Shown here one piece after another: positions 1 through 12,765 of a stretch of DNA of 64,000 bases. Origin of the DNA: Macquaria australasica (lineage: Eukaryota > Chordata > Actinopteri > Centrarchiformes > Percichthyidae); contig SEMN01000177.1 of NCBI GenBank assembly GCA_005408345.1, positions 765,001 to 829,000 on the forward strand. Direction: 5' to 3'. Each line of letters begins with the position of its first letter. Within the stretch, counting starts at the first letter, position 1. A program made the translations under genes and the position numbers. The notes under the pieces are model-generated. The model saw nothing but the letters and a program-made list of their open reading frames with translations. It was not told where the DNA came from and made no database searches.

Positions 1-1199
1 AATTAATGAGTGGAAGAAACACAACAAATGCAAATGTTTCCATTGTTTGGGTCTATTTGTCCACTGATCTACTCCATGAAACATTTCTATCCTGATGGGA
101 GTGATGATGCCAGTGAGCACTGGACCTGTTCTGGAGGCTCATGGTGGCCGAACACCTTTCGTAGATATTATTTATACGTAATATTACGTTTGTATATTGT
201 GGTTTTCTTTTCATTTGTCACCCATCTGTTTCCACAAATTACTCTTTCTTAGAAATTCCAGTGGGACACCGCTTGTCAGGAACACATAAACAAAGGTCAA
301 GAGATGCTAGGCTAGCTGAGTTAGTGGGACAAACACATGTAACCCTGCTATTATTTCTTGGATCCATTTTGATTCATAATGTTGATAGCTTGGTATCTCG
401 GCTGTGTCCAAATCGGAGTGTGATGATTGAGTATTACATGGAAAACGCTTCATCCTGTTCTCCTTTTTTTTTCATGTTCTGTTCCTCGCCATTTGTTCAT
501 TCCATTTCATTTCAACAGTCATCCTCCATGCAAGCCACAAAATCATGTCATCGTATGTATCGACCAACACTGAGAGTGTGTCATATTTAAGTGCACGCTC
601 ATTGAGATGGAAAAACTTTTATCTCTCAAAATTCAATATTGGTAGCATTGATGGTGCCATTAGTGTTATTGGATTGTTCTTTGTGCTGTTGAATATGGCG
701 TATCGTCTTCCTTTGTGTAAGTTTTCATTGTTAATTGTGTCTCCGGTGATGAGTGATTGTTGTTCTTTTAGATGAGACCTATCACCCTTCTCTTCTCTCT
801 CTCCTCGGGTTTTCTCCTCCACCTGATTCAAATTGTACATTGTCTCTGCTGTCCTTATTTCTTTTCCACCCTATCCTCTTCATTTTATTTTCTCTCCTAT
901 TCCCCTATCTCCTCCTCACCTCCTGCTTCCTCCTGTTTTCCCTTCTCACATCCTCCATTCTCATCGTTCCTCATCTCCCTCCTGTTATTTTCACTTTCCC
1001 TCTCCTTTCACCTCCTCCTCTCCCCCCTACCTTCCTATCCTATCCCACACCTCCTTTTCATCTCACCTCTTCCTTCTCCGCCTCCTCTTTTCCCCCATTT
1101 TCTCCCCTTTTCCTTCTTGTTTCCTCATCCTCTTATTCACCTTCTTTTCACCTTTCCTCCGTTCCAGCCTCCCCCTCTCCCTGCTCCTTCTCTGTGCAG
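1..1199 (+). other. Intron (upstream part) with a 400-nt pyrimidine tract
   Basis: No exon, transmembrane-coding stretch or repeat was recognised before about 780. From about 790 to 1195 nearly all bases are C or T, leading into the candidate exon at 1200. Open frames here are translations of this tract. Confidence 0.6.
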
Positions 1200-1248
1200 G
1201 GAAGCAAGACACTGCAGAGCAAATCCCTGCTGAATTCCTACTACTCAG
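1200..1248 (+). CDS. ptprt: Candidate juxtamembrane exon of ptprt (49 nt)
   Basis: A very long pyrimidine tract (about 790-1195) ends in TGCAG at 1199, and the segment ends CTCAG before GTAC. Read from phase 0 it encodes GSKTLQSKSLLNSYYS and leaves one base, which is phase-compatible with the candidate exon at 2411 and with the sure exon at 14537. The NSYY stretch recalls juxtamembrane sequence in related type IIB receptors, but I cannot align it firmly. A second open frame (phase 1 to 2) exists. It could be an alternative exon or an intronic false positive. Confidence 0.4.
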
Positions 1249-1620
1249 GTACACACTTAAACACACACACTCACATAATCTTTGAAGATGCTTTGGGCAG
1301 TGATTCAGTGGCTGTAGAAACTGTGGAATTGCCTGCAACTGGACAAACTAGAAATCGAGAAACTGTTTAGGTTGATGCAATGATTCTTGCATACTTGCAA
1401 AGTGGTGGATATTACTACTGAAAGAAAACGTACTACAGCTCCCTAATGCTTTTCCAGTACTCAGACCTCAATGGTTGTTCACACTTATTTTTGCACGTTA
1501 TCACCAGTAAAAATGTTAATGGACGTTAGCTCTCTGCTAACTCCTCTTCTGTTAGGGAACTGTATGAAACAAAACAAAACAAATCTTACACATGGCAGGA
1601 AAACAACAACAAAACTAATT

Positions 1621-2147
1621 TTAGGGCATTTTCACACTTAACCTGTTTGGGTCGGTTAAAACGAACCCTGGTGTGTTTGTGTTTGGTGTGGACCAAAACA
1701 ACCCTTCAGAGGAGGTGGTCTCATTCCAGTTCCAAATTAACTCTGGAGCAGTTTGTTTGTGGTGGGAACGTGATCCGACCTCGATCTGACCCAACTACCA
1801 GGTGTACTCCGCAAGTTTGAGCTTAACGGCTCTTGTAGCCAGGTGTGCTTTGCATTCTGGGATGTGGCAGAGCACACTAACTGTTTGTAGTAGCAGCAGC
1901 TAGCTGGAGAATGAACCATTTCTCTCACAGAAATATGCACTAGTTCAGAATACAGGACCTTCTTCCTGTATTTACTTTCTTGCTCCCGCCCCATACACAT
2001 CTGAACAATAAGCACCTGGTTTGTAGTGATGCATTTTAGTTCGCTTGGATTTTTCTCTGTGTGAAAAGAAATGAACCAAGGGGAAAACGCTTCAAGTTCA
2101 CAAATTCGGACCAGAGCAAATAAACTATAGGTGTGAAAACACCCTTA
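1621..2147. mobile_element. MITE with TTA target duplication (PIF/Harbinger-like)
   Basis: The left end GGGCATTTTCACACTTA and the inverted right end GGGTGTTTTCACACCTA form imperfect terminal inverted repeats at 1624 and 2144. Both ends are flanked by TTA, the usual PIF/Harbinger target duplication. There is no transposase frame inside. Superfamily is inferred from the duplication only. Confidence 0.7.
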
Positions 2148-2410
2148 TTTATCTTCATTTTTATTTGTAATTCCTGCTTGTGTTTCTCAACCCTACAGAC
2201 AGGGGCTATAAGGTCAAAATTGCAAAGGTTTTTACCTCCTTACAGCATAAGGACAGACCAAATATGTTTTTAAAGATGACTACTGATTTTGCTATTGTTT
2301 AAATGTCCCTTATAGCCAATATTTTGCCTGTAGCCATGTAAGTGCACTCATTGTGTTTCTGACTGAGTGTTTGTGTTTCCCTCTGTGTGTCATGTTGAAT
2401 ATGTGTGCAG

Positions 2411-2446
2411 TGTCCAAAGAGCCGGTTCCTGCCACAACCTCTATAG
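2411..2446 (+). CDS. ptprt: Candidate 36-nt juxtamembrane microexon of ptprt
   Basis: TGTGCAG precedes it and an excellent donor GTGAGT follows. Read in phase 1 it is symmetric (phase 1-1) and open, encoding SKEPVPATTSI, with split codons giving Val at the upstream junction and Asp at the junction to 14537. A symmetric exon can be included or skipped without shifting frame, and alternative splicing in the juxtamembrane region is common in this subfamily. The acceptor is TG-rich with only a short pyrimidine run. Similarity to known PTPRT sequence is not strong enough to be certain. Confidence 0.45.
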   Translation, partial: CPKSRFLPQPL

Positions 2447-3457
2447 GTGAGTAAAAACGGTTTATCTCACCTTCATTTCTGAATGGATCATCAATATATT
2501 TTGGTTTGTTTGTTCTTATCTCTCTCAATTCTCATTTAACAAAGCGTGACAGCTGTGGTTACAGTAATAACTCTTACAGTCCACTACTTACCTGTGTGTG
2601 TGTGTGTGTGTGTATGTGTGTGTGGGTGTGTGTGCATCTTTGTGTGTATATGTTGATGTGTGAGCATGAGAAACAAGTGAAGCAAAAGTTAACAAAAAGG
2701 CAGAGTTTCACACACATTCAATGTCCGAGACACACATGGGTGGCAATATATTTCATGTGCAATCACAAATGTGCACACACACACACACATAAACAAAGTT
2801 TACACATGATTAAATTGAAATGTCAAAACCATTTTTCACTACCTTTTTTCTGTCTTTTTCTCTTCATTTGTCCTCCCTCTCTCCCGTTCTGTTGACCAGA
2901 TTGACCAACATGTATGTGTGTGTGTTTGTGTGTGTGTGTGGCCAGTCTTTGCACAAGTAGACCATTTCACACACACACACACACACACACAGAGGCATAA
3001 GTGCTGCAGTAAATGACATTTGTCTTCCGGTCTCTTTTTATAGGAGTGTTTCTGTTTTATGTGATAATACTTATCAGCCAGCTGCCAGCTCGTCATCTTC
3101 CTGCCACACCTCCTCTCATTTATCCTCCTCCTTTTCGCTTTCTTCTTCCCTCCCGTGTCCTGCATACTATTCTCCCTATCTCTGTCATCATGTCGACCGT
3201 CACATCATCCCCTCTCCCTCCTTTCCCTCTACATGTCCTTTGAACTATTTCTTCCTCCATTTTTTTCTTTACCTTCTTCTTCTTCAGTCACATACACTCG
3301 TCTTTTCTCTGGTCCAGTCCTCATTTCTCCTTCTCTTCCATACTGTTATGACCTTAATCCTAGCCCACTCTTTCCTTATTTTCTATCCTTTTCTTCACTC
3401 ATCATCAGATGTTCGCTCTCCTTTCCTCTCCCTTTAACCTGTTTTTCATTCCCACCC

Positions 3458-3507
3458 TCCTCTCCTCTCCTCTCCTCTCCTCTCCTCTCCTCTCCTCTCC
3501 TCTCCTC
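3458..3507. repeat. (CTCCT)10 pentanucleotide repeat
   Basis: Ten CTCCT units within a longer pyrimidine-rich stretch (about 3060-3540). The complementary unit occurs at 33107. Confidence 0.95.
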
Positions 3508-6500
3508 TTCTCTTCTCTCCCCTCCTCTCCTTTCTTTCCAGGTAGGCGAAAAGTGTATCTCCTCCTAAAACACTGTTGTTAATCAGCTGAATCACTGTTA
3601 CACCTGCTGAGCCCATGTGTTAACTGCCCAGGAAACAGAGAGCCAGAGACACAGAAAGGCAGACATTCAGAAAAAGAATCACTGTGATAGAAACCCAGCC
3701 TGCCTCTTATCTGCTCTTGAACAACTGACAAAAGATAGATGGTCAAAAGAGAATGAGGGATGGATAATTAAAAAAAGAGAATCCATATTTTCCGACAATG
3801 TTTCAGCCTCACATATTTAAGCTAGTTTGCTGTAATCTACACAACGGGCTACACAGGTTTCTGTGCCATTTGCTGATGCACATCAAGGCATGATGAAGCA
3901 GAATGCAAAAGGATGCTTGAGCGATTTGTGCAATGGCACAAATTTGCTGTCATACATCTTCACAGAGTGACGTTAGCGTTTTGTCGAACCATCTGTTCTC
4001 TCTACAATTAGACAGAAAGACAAGAGATGTAATACGAAACTTTCATCATTAATGTGACGAAAAATCTGGCATTCACAACAAATACATGGGATATAGAAAA
4101 TAGATAGAAAATGTGCCATAATACAACTTACAGATACAGCACTAAAAGTCTAAGAAATAGAAGAATTATAAATATTTTTCTATCCATTGTTCCAAACATC
4201 TTTCTGCTTATACTACTATCATCTGTTAATCCATCTCTTGACCCCTGCTCTATCCTTTAGTCCATCCATCCATCCATCCATCCATTCCTGCTTCTAGACA
4301 CTCAACAGTCCCTCACATCATCCTTCAGTCTTTGAGGTGGCCTCCAAGGGTAGCTGAATTTCATCGTTTAATAAATGGATAGAAAACATTTCATTTTCAA
4401 AGTAAGAATACAACATTTAGACATGTTCCAATACCTTTCAGGCTTTTGAAAATGGATGATGGTACCAGGAGCCTGAATGGTGCCGGTGAGGATCGTTTTT
4501 TAATAGCCTGAAGAGTGAGGGAGAGCAGAGAGAGAGAAGAAAGTTATTAAGACGACAGTGAAGAGACATACAGATTGAAGGATCAGAAATAGGGATAGGG
4601 AGCTTGGGTAAATCCAGTATGCAGTGCTGAGCAGGGTTTAACTCTGTGTGTGTGTGTGTCTGCGTGCATGTGTTTTCCTTTTGAACCAGCTGTATAGCTT
4701 TCTCCATAGCTCAGGTGTTTTCTCTGCTATGGAAATGGGATTTCATACTGACACGCACACACACACTCTTTCTCACAAAATATTGCATATATAAGCACCC
4801 ATAGAGAAACCAACACTTAGACGCATAGTATAGCATACACAAGTACACAAATATATGCATAAGGAGACAAGGACACATCAGAAAGTTACAAATATGCACA
4901 TAAATACACACTCACACATATCCATATGCACATACACCCAGCACAATGTTTACATTGATGCAACATAAATCCACTGGATCAGTAAAAAGCCACTGCAGCA
5001 TAGCGTGCATTTCATGTGCAAACACGTTTTCCTCTGAAAATCAATTTCCCAGACATTGATGTATGTTAAAAGGTTATGCAACGCTGTTCTCTGTCACTTC
5101 ACAAAGCAAGCGTCAGCCTTTTGTGCCCGCACAAGGACAGCCCTTGGATGCCGTTAGCACAGAAGTCATGTTTTTCCATGGATCAGGAGCTTTTTGTGGT
5201 TAATTAGGTACACACAGACAGTACACTGATACAAACACAGACTCGTGCAAAGGCATCCCAGGAAGTTGGGACCCCAAGAACTAGATCTGAAACTAACATT
5301 TCTCCTTGCACATTCCTGTTTGCCTTTTCAAGGGCATCTAAAAACCATGCAGATTAGGCTAATTAGGTCAAAAGTAGATTGCTGAAGCATTCTGATGTTT
5401 GCATGGAAGTTGCAAAGGAGATGTGCTGAGGAAAAGCAGAACTGCAGCCCAGGGACTACATTTAGAGCTAGGTTCCTCCAGTTAAAACAGGTGAGATTCC
5501 TTGAAAAGTTCCTGTGGTTGAAAAAGGGCCAATAGATAAATAAAACATATTAACATATAAACATATAAACACATCTGGTATTCACATGTCCTGGGTGATG
5601 ACTCTAACTGCAAAAATGTACTATTTCAAAAAAGACACCCAATCAAGTGTAAGAGCTGTGCTTCAACAATCTGTATACAGACGTTATATTTAATGTACAT
5701 TCATGGGCTGCACGTTCTGTTACATAGAAGATTCAGAGAAGACAGAAATAAAATGTTTTTCTTTTTTGTGCAGATTAGAACCAAATTGTTCCTCTCAGGG
5801 ATACTTGGAACAGGGGACTATTTGTGAAAGTATGGATTTGGAGAAAGAATGGTTCTGCAGCGTATATAACAAAAGAGGAGCATCCTTGATTTTTTCAATG
5901 CATATTTTACTGAAGTAAAAGATTCAATCCCTGCAAGCAGACCTCAGTGATGTGACATTTTGCTTTTTTAATGTGTCTTTTGGTGGATATTTTGAAGATG
6001 CACTGCACTTGAAGCACTTCAGCAACAATTGTGCTGCTGCACAGTGGAAGTGGAAGATGGTCCATAGTCACCTCCTGTGTAGAGAGCTCATAATTTCTAC
6101 CCACAGCCCTGCTTGTATTGGAAGTAGTTTTTCCACAGCATTACTGAAGGGCAATTATTTTCCCCAGCCTAGTTCAGCATAGCATTAGGCTGCATGTAAG
6201 ATGATTATGGCTAATGGTAGTCATTTTGTTTGGCCATAATGTGGCAGTGCTGGGTAATTGAAGGTGAGAGCAGGGTTGAGAGATAGCAATTTTTAACCTT
6301 TATGTGCTCAGGGAAGATTGAGCCTCTGTGCTCTTTTCCAGCCACATCTTGACTGCCTGCTTATACAGGTTATCTAGTGGTCTCTCAGTCAAACATCCTC
6401 TGACAAGTCTTTCTCAAGCTGTATGCCTCTCAGCCTGTCAGTCAATCTGTCTCATCCTCTCGGGTGGTCACTTTCATCATATATAGCTACATATAGATTT

Positions 6501-6574
6501 ATTAAACAGTAATCAAAGGTAGAGGCCAGCTTGTGTTCATACAATCCAAACGGACGATTCAAATTGTAGAAGAT

Positions 6575-7208
6575 ACCTCATTTTGGGAAAAATATGTACG
6601 ATGGTACATACGACGTATGTCAATGACGAGACAAATTATTTTTTGATCCTGTTTGAATTGTGTCTTGAATTACACATATGTTTGTTAATTTAAAACTTAA
6701 TTTTGCAAGTCAAGAAAGTCGCAGTTCATCGTAAAGATAGTAAAGTACGATTTAGTTTTGTGTGAACTACATCTCTCGCCTTGCACAATATACGTCACCA
6801 ACACGACCGTCAGTGTAACGTTATCTTACCTGATGTGTTTTATCCAGCGACTCCTGGTCCTTTTATCAGCCAGGAAGCGAAAGACAGAGTAAGACCTGTT
6901 GCTCGTGTGTGACTACATTCCGCTACAAAACACAGAGGCATCGTAGCTTCAGCAGCTCTGGAGAGCTTCTGGAGAGAGAAAGTTATCATATCACTTACGC
7001 GACTTTTGGCTGTGTGGTCTTTCTAATTACATATTTTCACAGTCTTATACTTAAAGTGTTTACGACAAACTGCGACTTTCGTGACTTCCAAAATTATCTT
7101 TTAAATTGACAAACATCATATGTGTAATTCATGGCACAATTAAAACAGGATCAAAAAGTCGTTTGTCTCTCGCCATTGACTACCATACATATTTTTCCAA
7201 AATAAGGT
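6575..7208. mobile_element. Fold-back DNA element with terminal inverted repeats of about 160 bp
   Basis: The left arm (about 6575-6745) and right arm (about 7053-7208) are inverted copies: CATTTTGGGAAAAATATGTA against the complement of TACATATTTTTCCAAAATAA, then TTTTTGATCCTGTTT, ATTACACATATG and GAAAGTCGCAGTT on both sides. The central 300 bp is unique and non-coding. It is probably a non-autonomous DNA transposon. Confidence 0.7.
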
Positions 7209-8679
7209 CCCATGGTGGTCCACCAGAAGGGGAGGGACTTTGCCTCTATACAGATTCTACATTTGAGAAAATGAGAAAACTGGTATTGGATCAGATTAGT
7301 TGACATCAGAATTGGTATCAGGAAGAAAAAAGTTACACCAGTGCATCCCAACACAAGATGACATCTTCAGGTCAGTTGAGACAGGCAAAAACAGAAAAAA
7401 AAAACAGACTTTATTTACTGACAATTTAAGAACAGCTTTTAAATTTGAAAATAATCTCATACTGGGATGCTGTTTCAACATGTGTGAATGAAAAAATAGA
7501 CATTAAAGAAGCGACTGGTCAGGTTTGCATTTTTTTGTTGATTTCATGCCCAGTTCTTCTTCTCTTTATTCCAAACAAACCAGGGCTGTGTCTAAACTCA
7601 CTCCTTATTTATTATAAAGTGCACTATATTTACCTTTTGCCATTTTTTAAATTAAAATCCCCACAATGGAATAAGAAAAGTAGTGTCCATTGCAAATTGA
7701 GTGTGCAAATTTAATGTTCATAATGTTAGCAATCATTGTGCAACTCTACAGCTGTCAGTGATTACACAAAATGAATATGATTCATAAGTGTCCAAAATTT
7801 ACTGCTCATTATAGAGTAAACTACTGAGCTTCAGTCACTTTTGTGGTTTATTTGGCTATTCACATGAGCCAAACAGACATTCATTTGCATGAAAATATTG
7901 CATATTATTACTTTAATCCTTTACGTCTCTGTTAATTATCTTCATGGATGCAGTCGCCAGGAGCAGGAGGCAAACAGTGCTTCCCTGCCCATCGAGGATA
8001 TGAAGTTAATCCGCATTCCTTAGCAGAAATAGGGGATGTTTCTATCTGTCCACCAGTCTCTTTCTCTCTCTGGTCCCAACTTGCAAGATAAGACTCAATT
8101 TTTCTTAAATAAGAAACTCTCCTGTGAAGCAGATTTGTCTGTCTGCTGTGCAGCTGCTTGGTGACTTCACAGATCACTGTGTAGGTAACTCACAAACGCA
8201 AACACCCACCTACACACACTCGCATATCTCTGTTCGACTCTGGTGCCTGTAAGTTCCAAAGGAGGTGGCTTTGTACGCACATATACACACTTATAGCATT
8301 TACACATGCACGCAGACAGCCCTGCACACACACACACACACACTCTCTGGGCTGGACTTTGTGAGTCAGTGTTTTCGTTCCTCATGTCAGGAGAAGGGGG
8401 GTGAAATGAGGTAAACCGCTGGGATACTGTCTAGACCAGTTGATCTCTGTGACCTGCAGTCCAGATATATATATTCTGCTGCCTCTCTGTCTCTCCCTCC
8501 ACTTATCACTTCTGCTGCTCCCTTACTCTGGCTTGCCTTTTGCCTCCACCATCTTTTGCGTCTTGGTTTTGTCTTTCTTTCCATCTGTCCTCTTTTTTGG
8601 CTTTCTCAATTTAAATTGACTTTTCAAATCATGTAAGCTGAATTGGCAAACAAATTCAGTACACTGTAAGTAATTAAGT

Positions 8680-8985
8680 CAACGCCACCTCATACGTAAA
8701 CAACAAAATAGGTTGTTTGCCATTGACTCCCAAAACAAAATATATGACCATTGGAAAAACATGTATGACCGTTGGAGAGTACCAGCAACAGCCGTACTGG
8801 ACCTTTGTTGTCATGCTAACAATAATAAGCATGAGGTTAATGTTGTGAAACAGTCGCAGTTTGGTTTGATTTAGGCACCAAAACTACTTGGTTAGGTTTA
8901 GGAAAAGATTATGGTTTAGGTAAAAATAAGTATGTTAGTTACGTAAGTTAAGTTACGTCACGTGACTTACTAACGTAACTCTTCT
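8680..8985. repeat. Dispersed repeat, family R2, copy 1
   Basis: It shares with 61395-61640 long near-identical blocks such as TTAGGCACCAAAACTACTTG, GTTAGGTTTAGGAAAAGAT, AAATAAGTATGTTAGT and AAGTTACGTCACGTGACTT. I recognise these blocks as a common fish repeat; the class is unknown to me. Confidence 0.6.
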
Positions 8986-10612
8986 ATCTATTTCCCTCCT
9001 CTGCCCTCACTTTAAGCTCCATCTTCCCTTTTTGTACTCGATATTTGCCCCTTCCCTACTCATCTTTCATAAATTCTGGAAAAAGACTTCTTGTAGTGAG
9101 AAAAAAACAAAACTCCTTGTGCCTAAAGGTGTTAAATTCTGCACAAAGAATGCTTTCATGCACACATACAAAACATTCACTTACAATATTTTAAGCCTGT
9201 TCTAGTTGCGTAAAGAGCCTGTATACAGTAGATATATAATGGACACACTGAGTAAAAAAATATGTAAACCCCTCAAAATGAATACCCCTGATGGTTACCC
9301 ATTATCTATATGCTGCTATAATGTCTTGTAATGGAAGCCAAGACTTTTGTTAACAGTTCTGCGTCTGTTACTTCTCATGAAAAGCTTGATACCACCAAGT
9401 ATATCTTTATATTTTGTGTTCTGTGCTGTGTGCACAAAATAAGAAAAGTACGAGATCAATTTAAGCAAAGTGAAAGAATGAAGACAATCACCTAAGTACC
9501 CTTTTGTGTCCTTGATGTTGTAAATCGAGGCCTTCAAATCTTTTTTGACCTGCAGCCCGTAATGGGCTCAAGGATCTTTTTATTTCCTTTTTCATTTGCC
9601 ACTCTTTCGTCTACCAATTTCTGTCTACATTCCCAACATTCTCTTGCTTCTCTCCTCTTCCGGACAACTGCTCAGCTGCACTGTTATTTTCCATCTTTTA
9701 TGCCAGCAACTCACTGTTCCACTAGAGGCTGTAATATTTTTCAAATATCAGAGCGATTTTTCACCCATACTGAAGAGAATTCCACCGGCCTGGCTCTGCA
9801 GCAATCAAATGAAGTTGAACTTGACCTTGTGCTTCAGAGATGGACAGAAAGAGGAAGAGAAAGAGTGAGAGATGAACTTACCAGCCACAGCTTTTCCTTA
9901 TTCTTAAATGCTTGCTGCTAAGATTTTCTGTCTCTAAGCAGCATGAGTGTATCCAGCTCTTAACCTTTACTGTTGAAAGGTTTGCAGACAATGTTACATG
10001 CATTTGAAGACACTGTGTGCATTTACAGAGACATGGCTGGTACAACAGATAGTGTCATCATGTTAGATGTACATACGTGCAATGTTCAAATTTACTCAGA
10101 TAGTAGAGGTGACATCAAATATGGTTATAAAGTCTGTTGCATTGTTGCCCTCAAAGTAGTTATACAGCACAGTGGATTTTCTAGATGATTGGCTGAACTA
10201 CATACTGCATATTTGATTGTTACTGCTTTTATCCAAGTATGTAGATTATATTTGAGAAGTGTGTAGTGTTTAGCATAATTTCAATTTCAGCCTCAATTAT
10301 TGTTTGACTATTCTGGATCTAATTACTGTGTGTGTGTGTGTGTGTGTGCTGGCTGATGCATACTGTAATGGATCAGAGCAGTGTATGTAGATGATGTCTT
10401 TCTCTGTATAAGGACAGACATGCAGTTGCTACTGTAATGATGTCATTTCTTTAGTATAATTGGATTTAACAGTAATTGCCAGTTGCGTATCATATCTGTG
10501 AATTATATTAAATTATACAATGGCTACAAAATAATACTCACTTCTAATTGGCTGACAGCTGTCCATTAAAATCATATTTAATTATATCTTGAACATAGTT
10601 CTGATCAGCAGC

Positions 10613-10951
10613 TTAAAGGTTGGGTAGGCAGTTTTCTTTTGGCGCCATTGAGCAAAAATGCCATGTTAACCGTGCAGCATATTGTAATTCAAGTGGTCTG
10701 AGAGCAGACCTCTACTTCAGCCGTCTTTGAGAAAACAAGTCACGGCGGGAGGGACCGCGGTCTCGGTGAGGCTCACGCCATGGAGAGCGAGCCCTACGAG
10801 GGATACGGTTTCGCAGGGGAACCGACTCCTTCTGCTGCCTGTCGAAGTTGTGGGTTTGGTGGGAGGGGCTTAGCAGAGTGATACGAGGCAGCAGGGAGAG
10901 AGGCGGGAGGTTTTGCCTAGGTTACACAGATTTTGCCTACCCCAGCTTTAA
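10613..10951. mobile_element. TTAA-flanked MITE (piggyBac-like), GC-rich interior
   Basis: The left end TTAAAGGTTGGGTAGGCAG and inverted right end TTAAAGCTGGGGTAGGCAA form terminal inverted repeats, both bounded by TTAA. The interior (about 10740-10910) is clearly richer in GC than its surroundings. No transposase is present. Confidence 0.65.
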
Positions 10952-11673
10952 CTATGTTTTTTTTGTATATCAAGACATCTTATCCTGTATTATTATTTTT
11001 TACATAGCACCATGCATAAAATTAGAATTTCAGGGTTGTTCAAACCCCAGGACTGCCTTCTTGTACAGACACTGTCACAAAAAAGCAGATGCAGAATTAT
11101 ATTTGCGTTAATCAATAATACATACCTATAAGAACATTTTACCTCTAACTTTGGAGGATTTTTGTAAACAGATAGAAATACAAGTAGACAGACAGGCACA
11201 CTGGTTGTGTCGAAGGAGTTAAGAGTTAAAACAGTGATACTCTGAGTGGAAGTCATCCATAACTGAATCTTAATAAAGTCACAGGGTGGGAGGAGGAAAC
11301 TTTATATAGCATACTGCCAAGCATGAAGGACTGCATTAACATACACACTCACTGATAGTGTAAACGGCCTTCATACACACACACACACACACGGAAAACT
11401 CCCAACACTCACTTCTCTCTCTCTCTCTCAATCAATCAGTGCCTCTCTCTTACACTGTCAAACACACACTAGCAACACACACACACACACTCAGTGCTCT
11501 CCATATGTCTCTATGTCGCACACACACACACACACACACACAGACTTGTGACTGTGGGGTCAATAAATCTCCCCATTAGCATTGAGATGTCTTCATCATA
11601 GTCAGTGTTGTGGAGCTGCCGCTATGACTCCATTTCATGCCTGGCTTAATACATATTTGACCTTGGTGTGACT

Positions 11674-11676
<3 letters not shown>

Positions 11677-11709
<33 letters not shown>

Positions 11710-11720
11710 ACACACACACT
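11677..11720. repeat. (CA)n microsatellite
   Basis: About 20 CA units with one TA step; one of a cluster of CA runs between 11370 and 11815. Confidence 0.95.
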
Positions 11721-12529
11721 CATATCTATACACAAAACCCCACGTAATGAAAGGTAGGCATGGCAATGCACACGCTTGCATTAGTGCAAGAACACACACA
11801 CACACACACACATCCATATATATATGAACTTACACATTTGCATTCAAACACACACCTGCAACCTTGGAGGCAGCTGCCAGGAGTTTTCACAGAGTCTCAG
11901 AGACAAAGGAAGTGTTTGTGTGTGCGTGTGTGCATATATTTGTGTGTCTGTGATGGCTGTGTGTGCGAACCCTGTGGTCTATGGTTTGTGATTTTGTGTG
12001 AGTCTGTGTTTTCTTGTTCAGCACTAATGTTTTCTCTATGTGCAAGTGTGTAGTGGTGGTGATGTGGTCAGTGGGCCACAACCAGTAACTAACTCGACTG
12101 AACTAAGATACAGTACAAGCAGATTCACTGTATATACAAAGAGGTCGAAAGCAGAAAAAGAATGGGCTACAAAAGAGAAATCAATTAAAAGAGGGGTGAG
12201 AAGAGGAAAAGGGAAGAAAAAAGAAAGGAGGGCAAGAAAGGCAGCAAAGGCACACTGCCTTCTGCTGGTATTCATAGAATATATTTGAAAATGTCAGTGA
12301 GTTTGAAAAATAAATGCTTTTTGGAGTGTAGGAAACAACAGACAAGTAGTTTTCAGCTCAATTGGAGTGTAAACCTGACTGTGCCCTTTTTTTAGAGACA
12401 CAACATTAACCAAACAAGGCACAACTATGGCTAACTTAATAAGTCGTGTTACACCAGGCAGCCCATAATACGTTCTTATGGAACTAATTTGCATCAACAA
12501 ATATGTTTTGTAAGAAATATTATGCCTAC

Positions 12530-12765
12530 ATGGTTATGTTTTTAAAAATGGCAGTTGCTGGTGCTGCATTGGCTCATGTTTTCGACCAATCAGCATACAC
12601 TTACGTCATTCAAGGTTCCTCTTGTGCAGAGTACCTACTCTGAAGTAGGAGCTAGAGAAGTCTCTTGCGGCGTTCTAAGAACTAAGATTGTTCCCAGTTC
12701 TTGCAGTGTGAACACAATAAAAAGGGGGATCCTCCAACTATTAAAAAGTTCCTTCAGTCTGAAAA
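12530..12765. mobile_element. Left-truncated copy of the MITE at 56151
   Basis: Shared blocks in the same order: TTTTTAAAxATGGC, GCATTGGCTCATGT, GAAGTAGGAGCTA, GTTCCCAGTT, AACACAATAAAAAGGG, TCCTCCAACT, then a right end like GTCTGAAAATGCCCATA. No matching left terminus was found, so this copy seems truncated or more diverged. Confidence 0.6.

Noticed and set aside
753..1370. 205-residue open frame on the plus strand
   Set aside because: It is a translation of a pyrimidine-only tract (Ser/Pro/Leu/Phe repeats) crossing a splice acceptor; no domain, and other frames are equally open.
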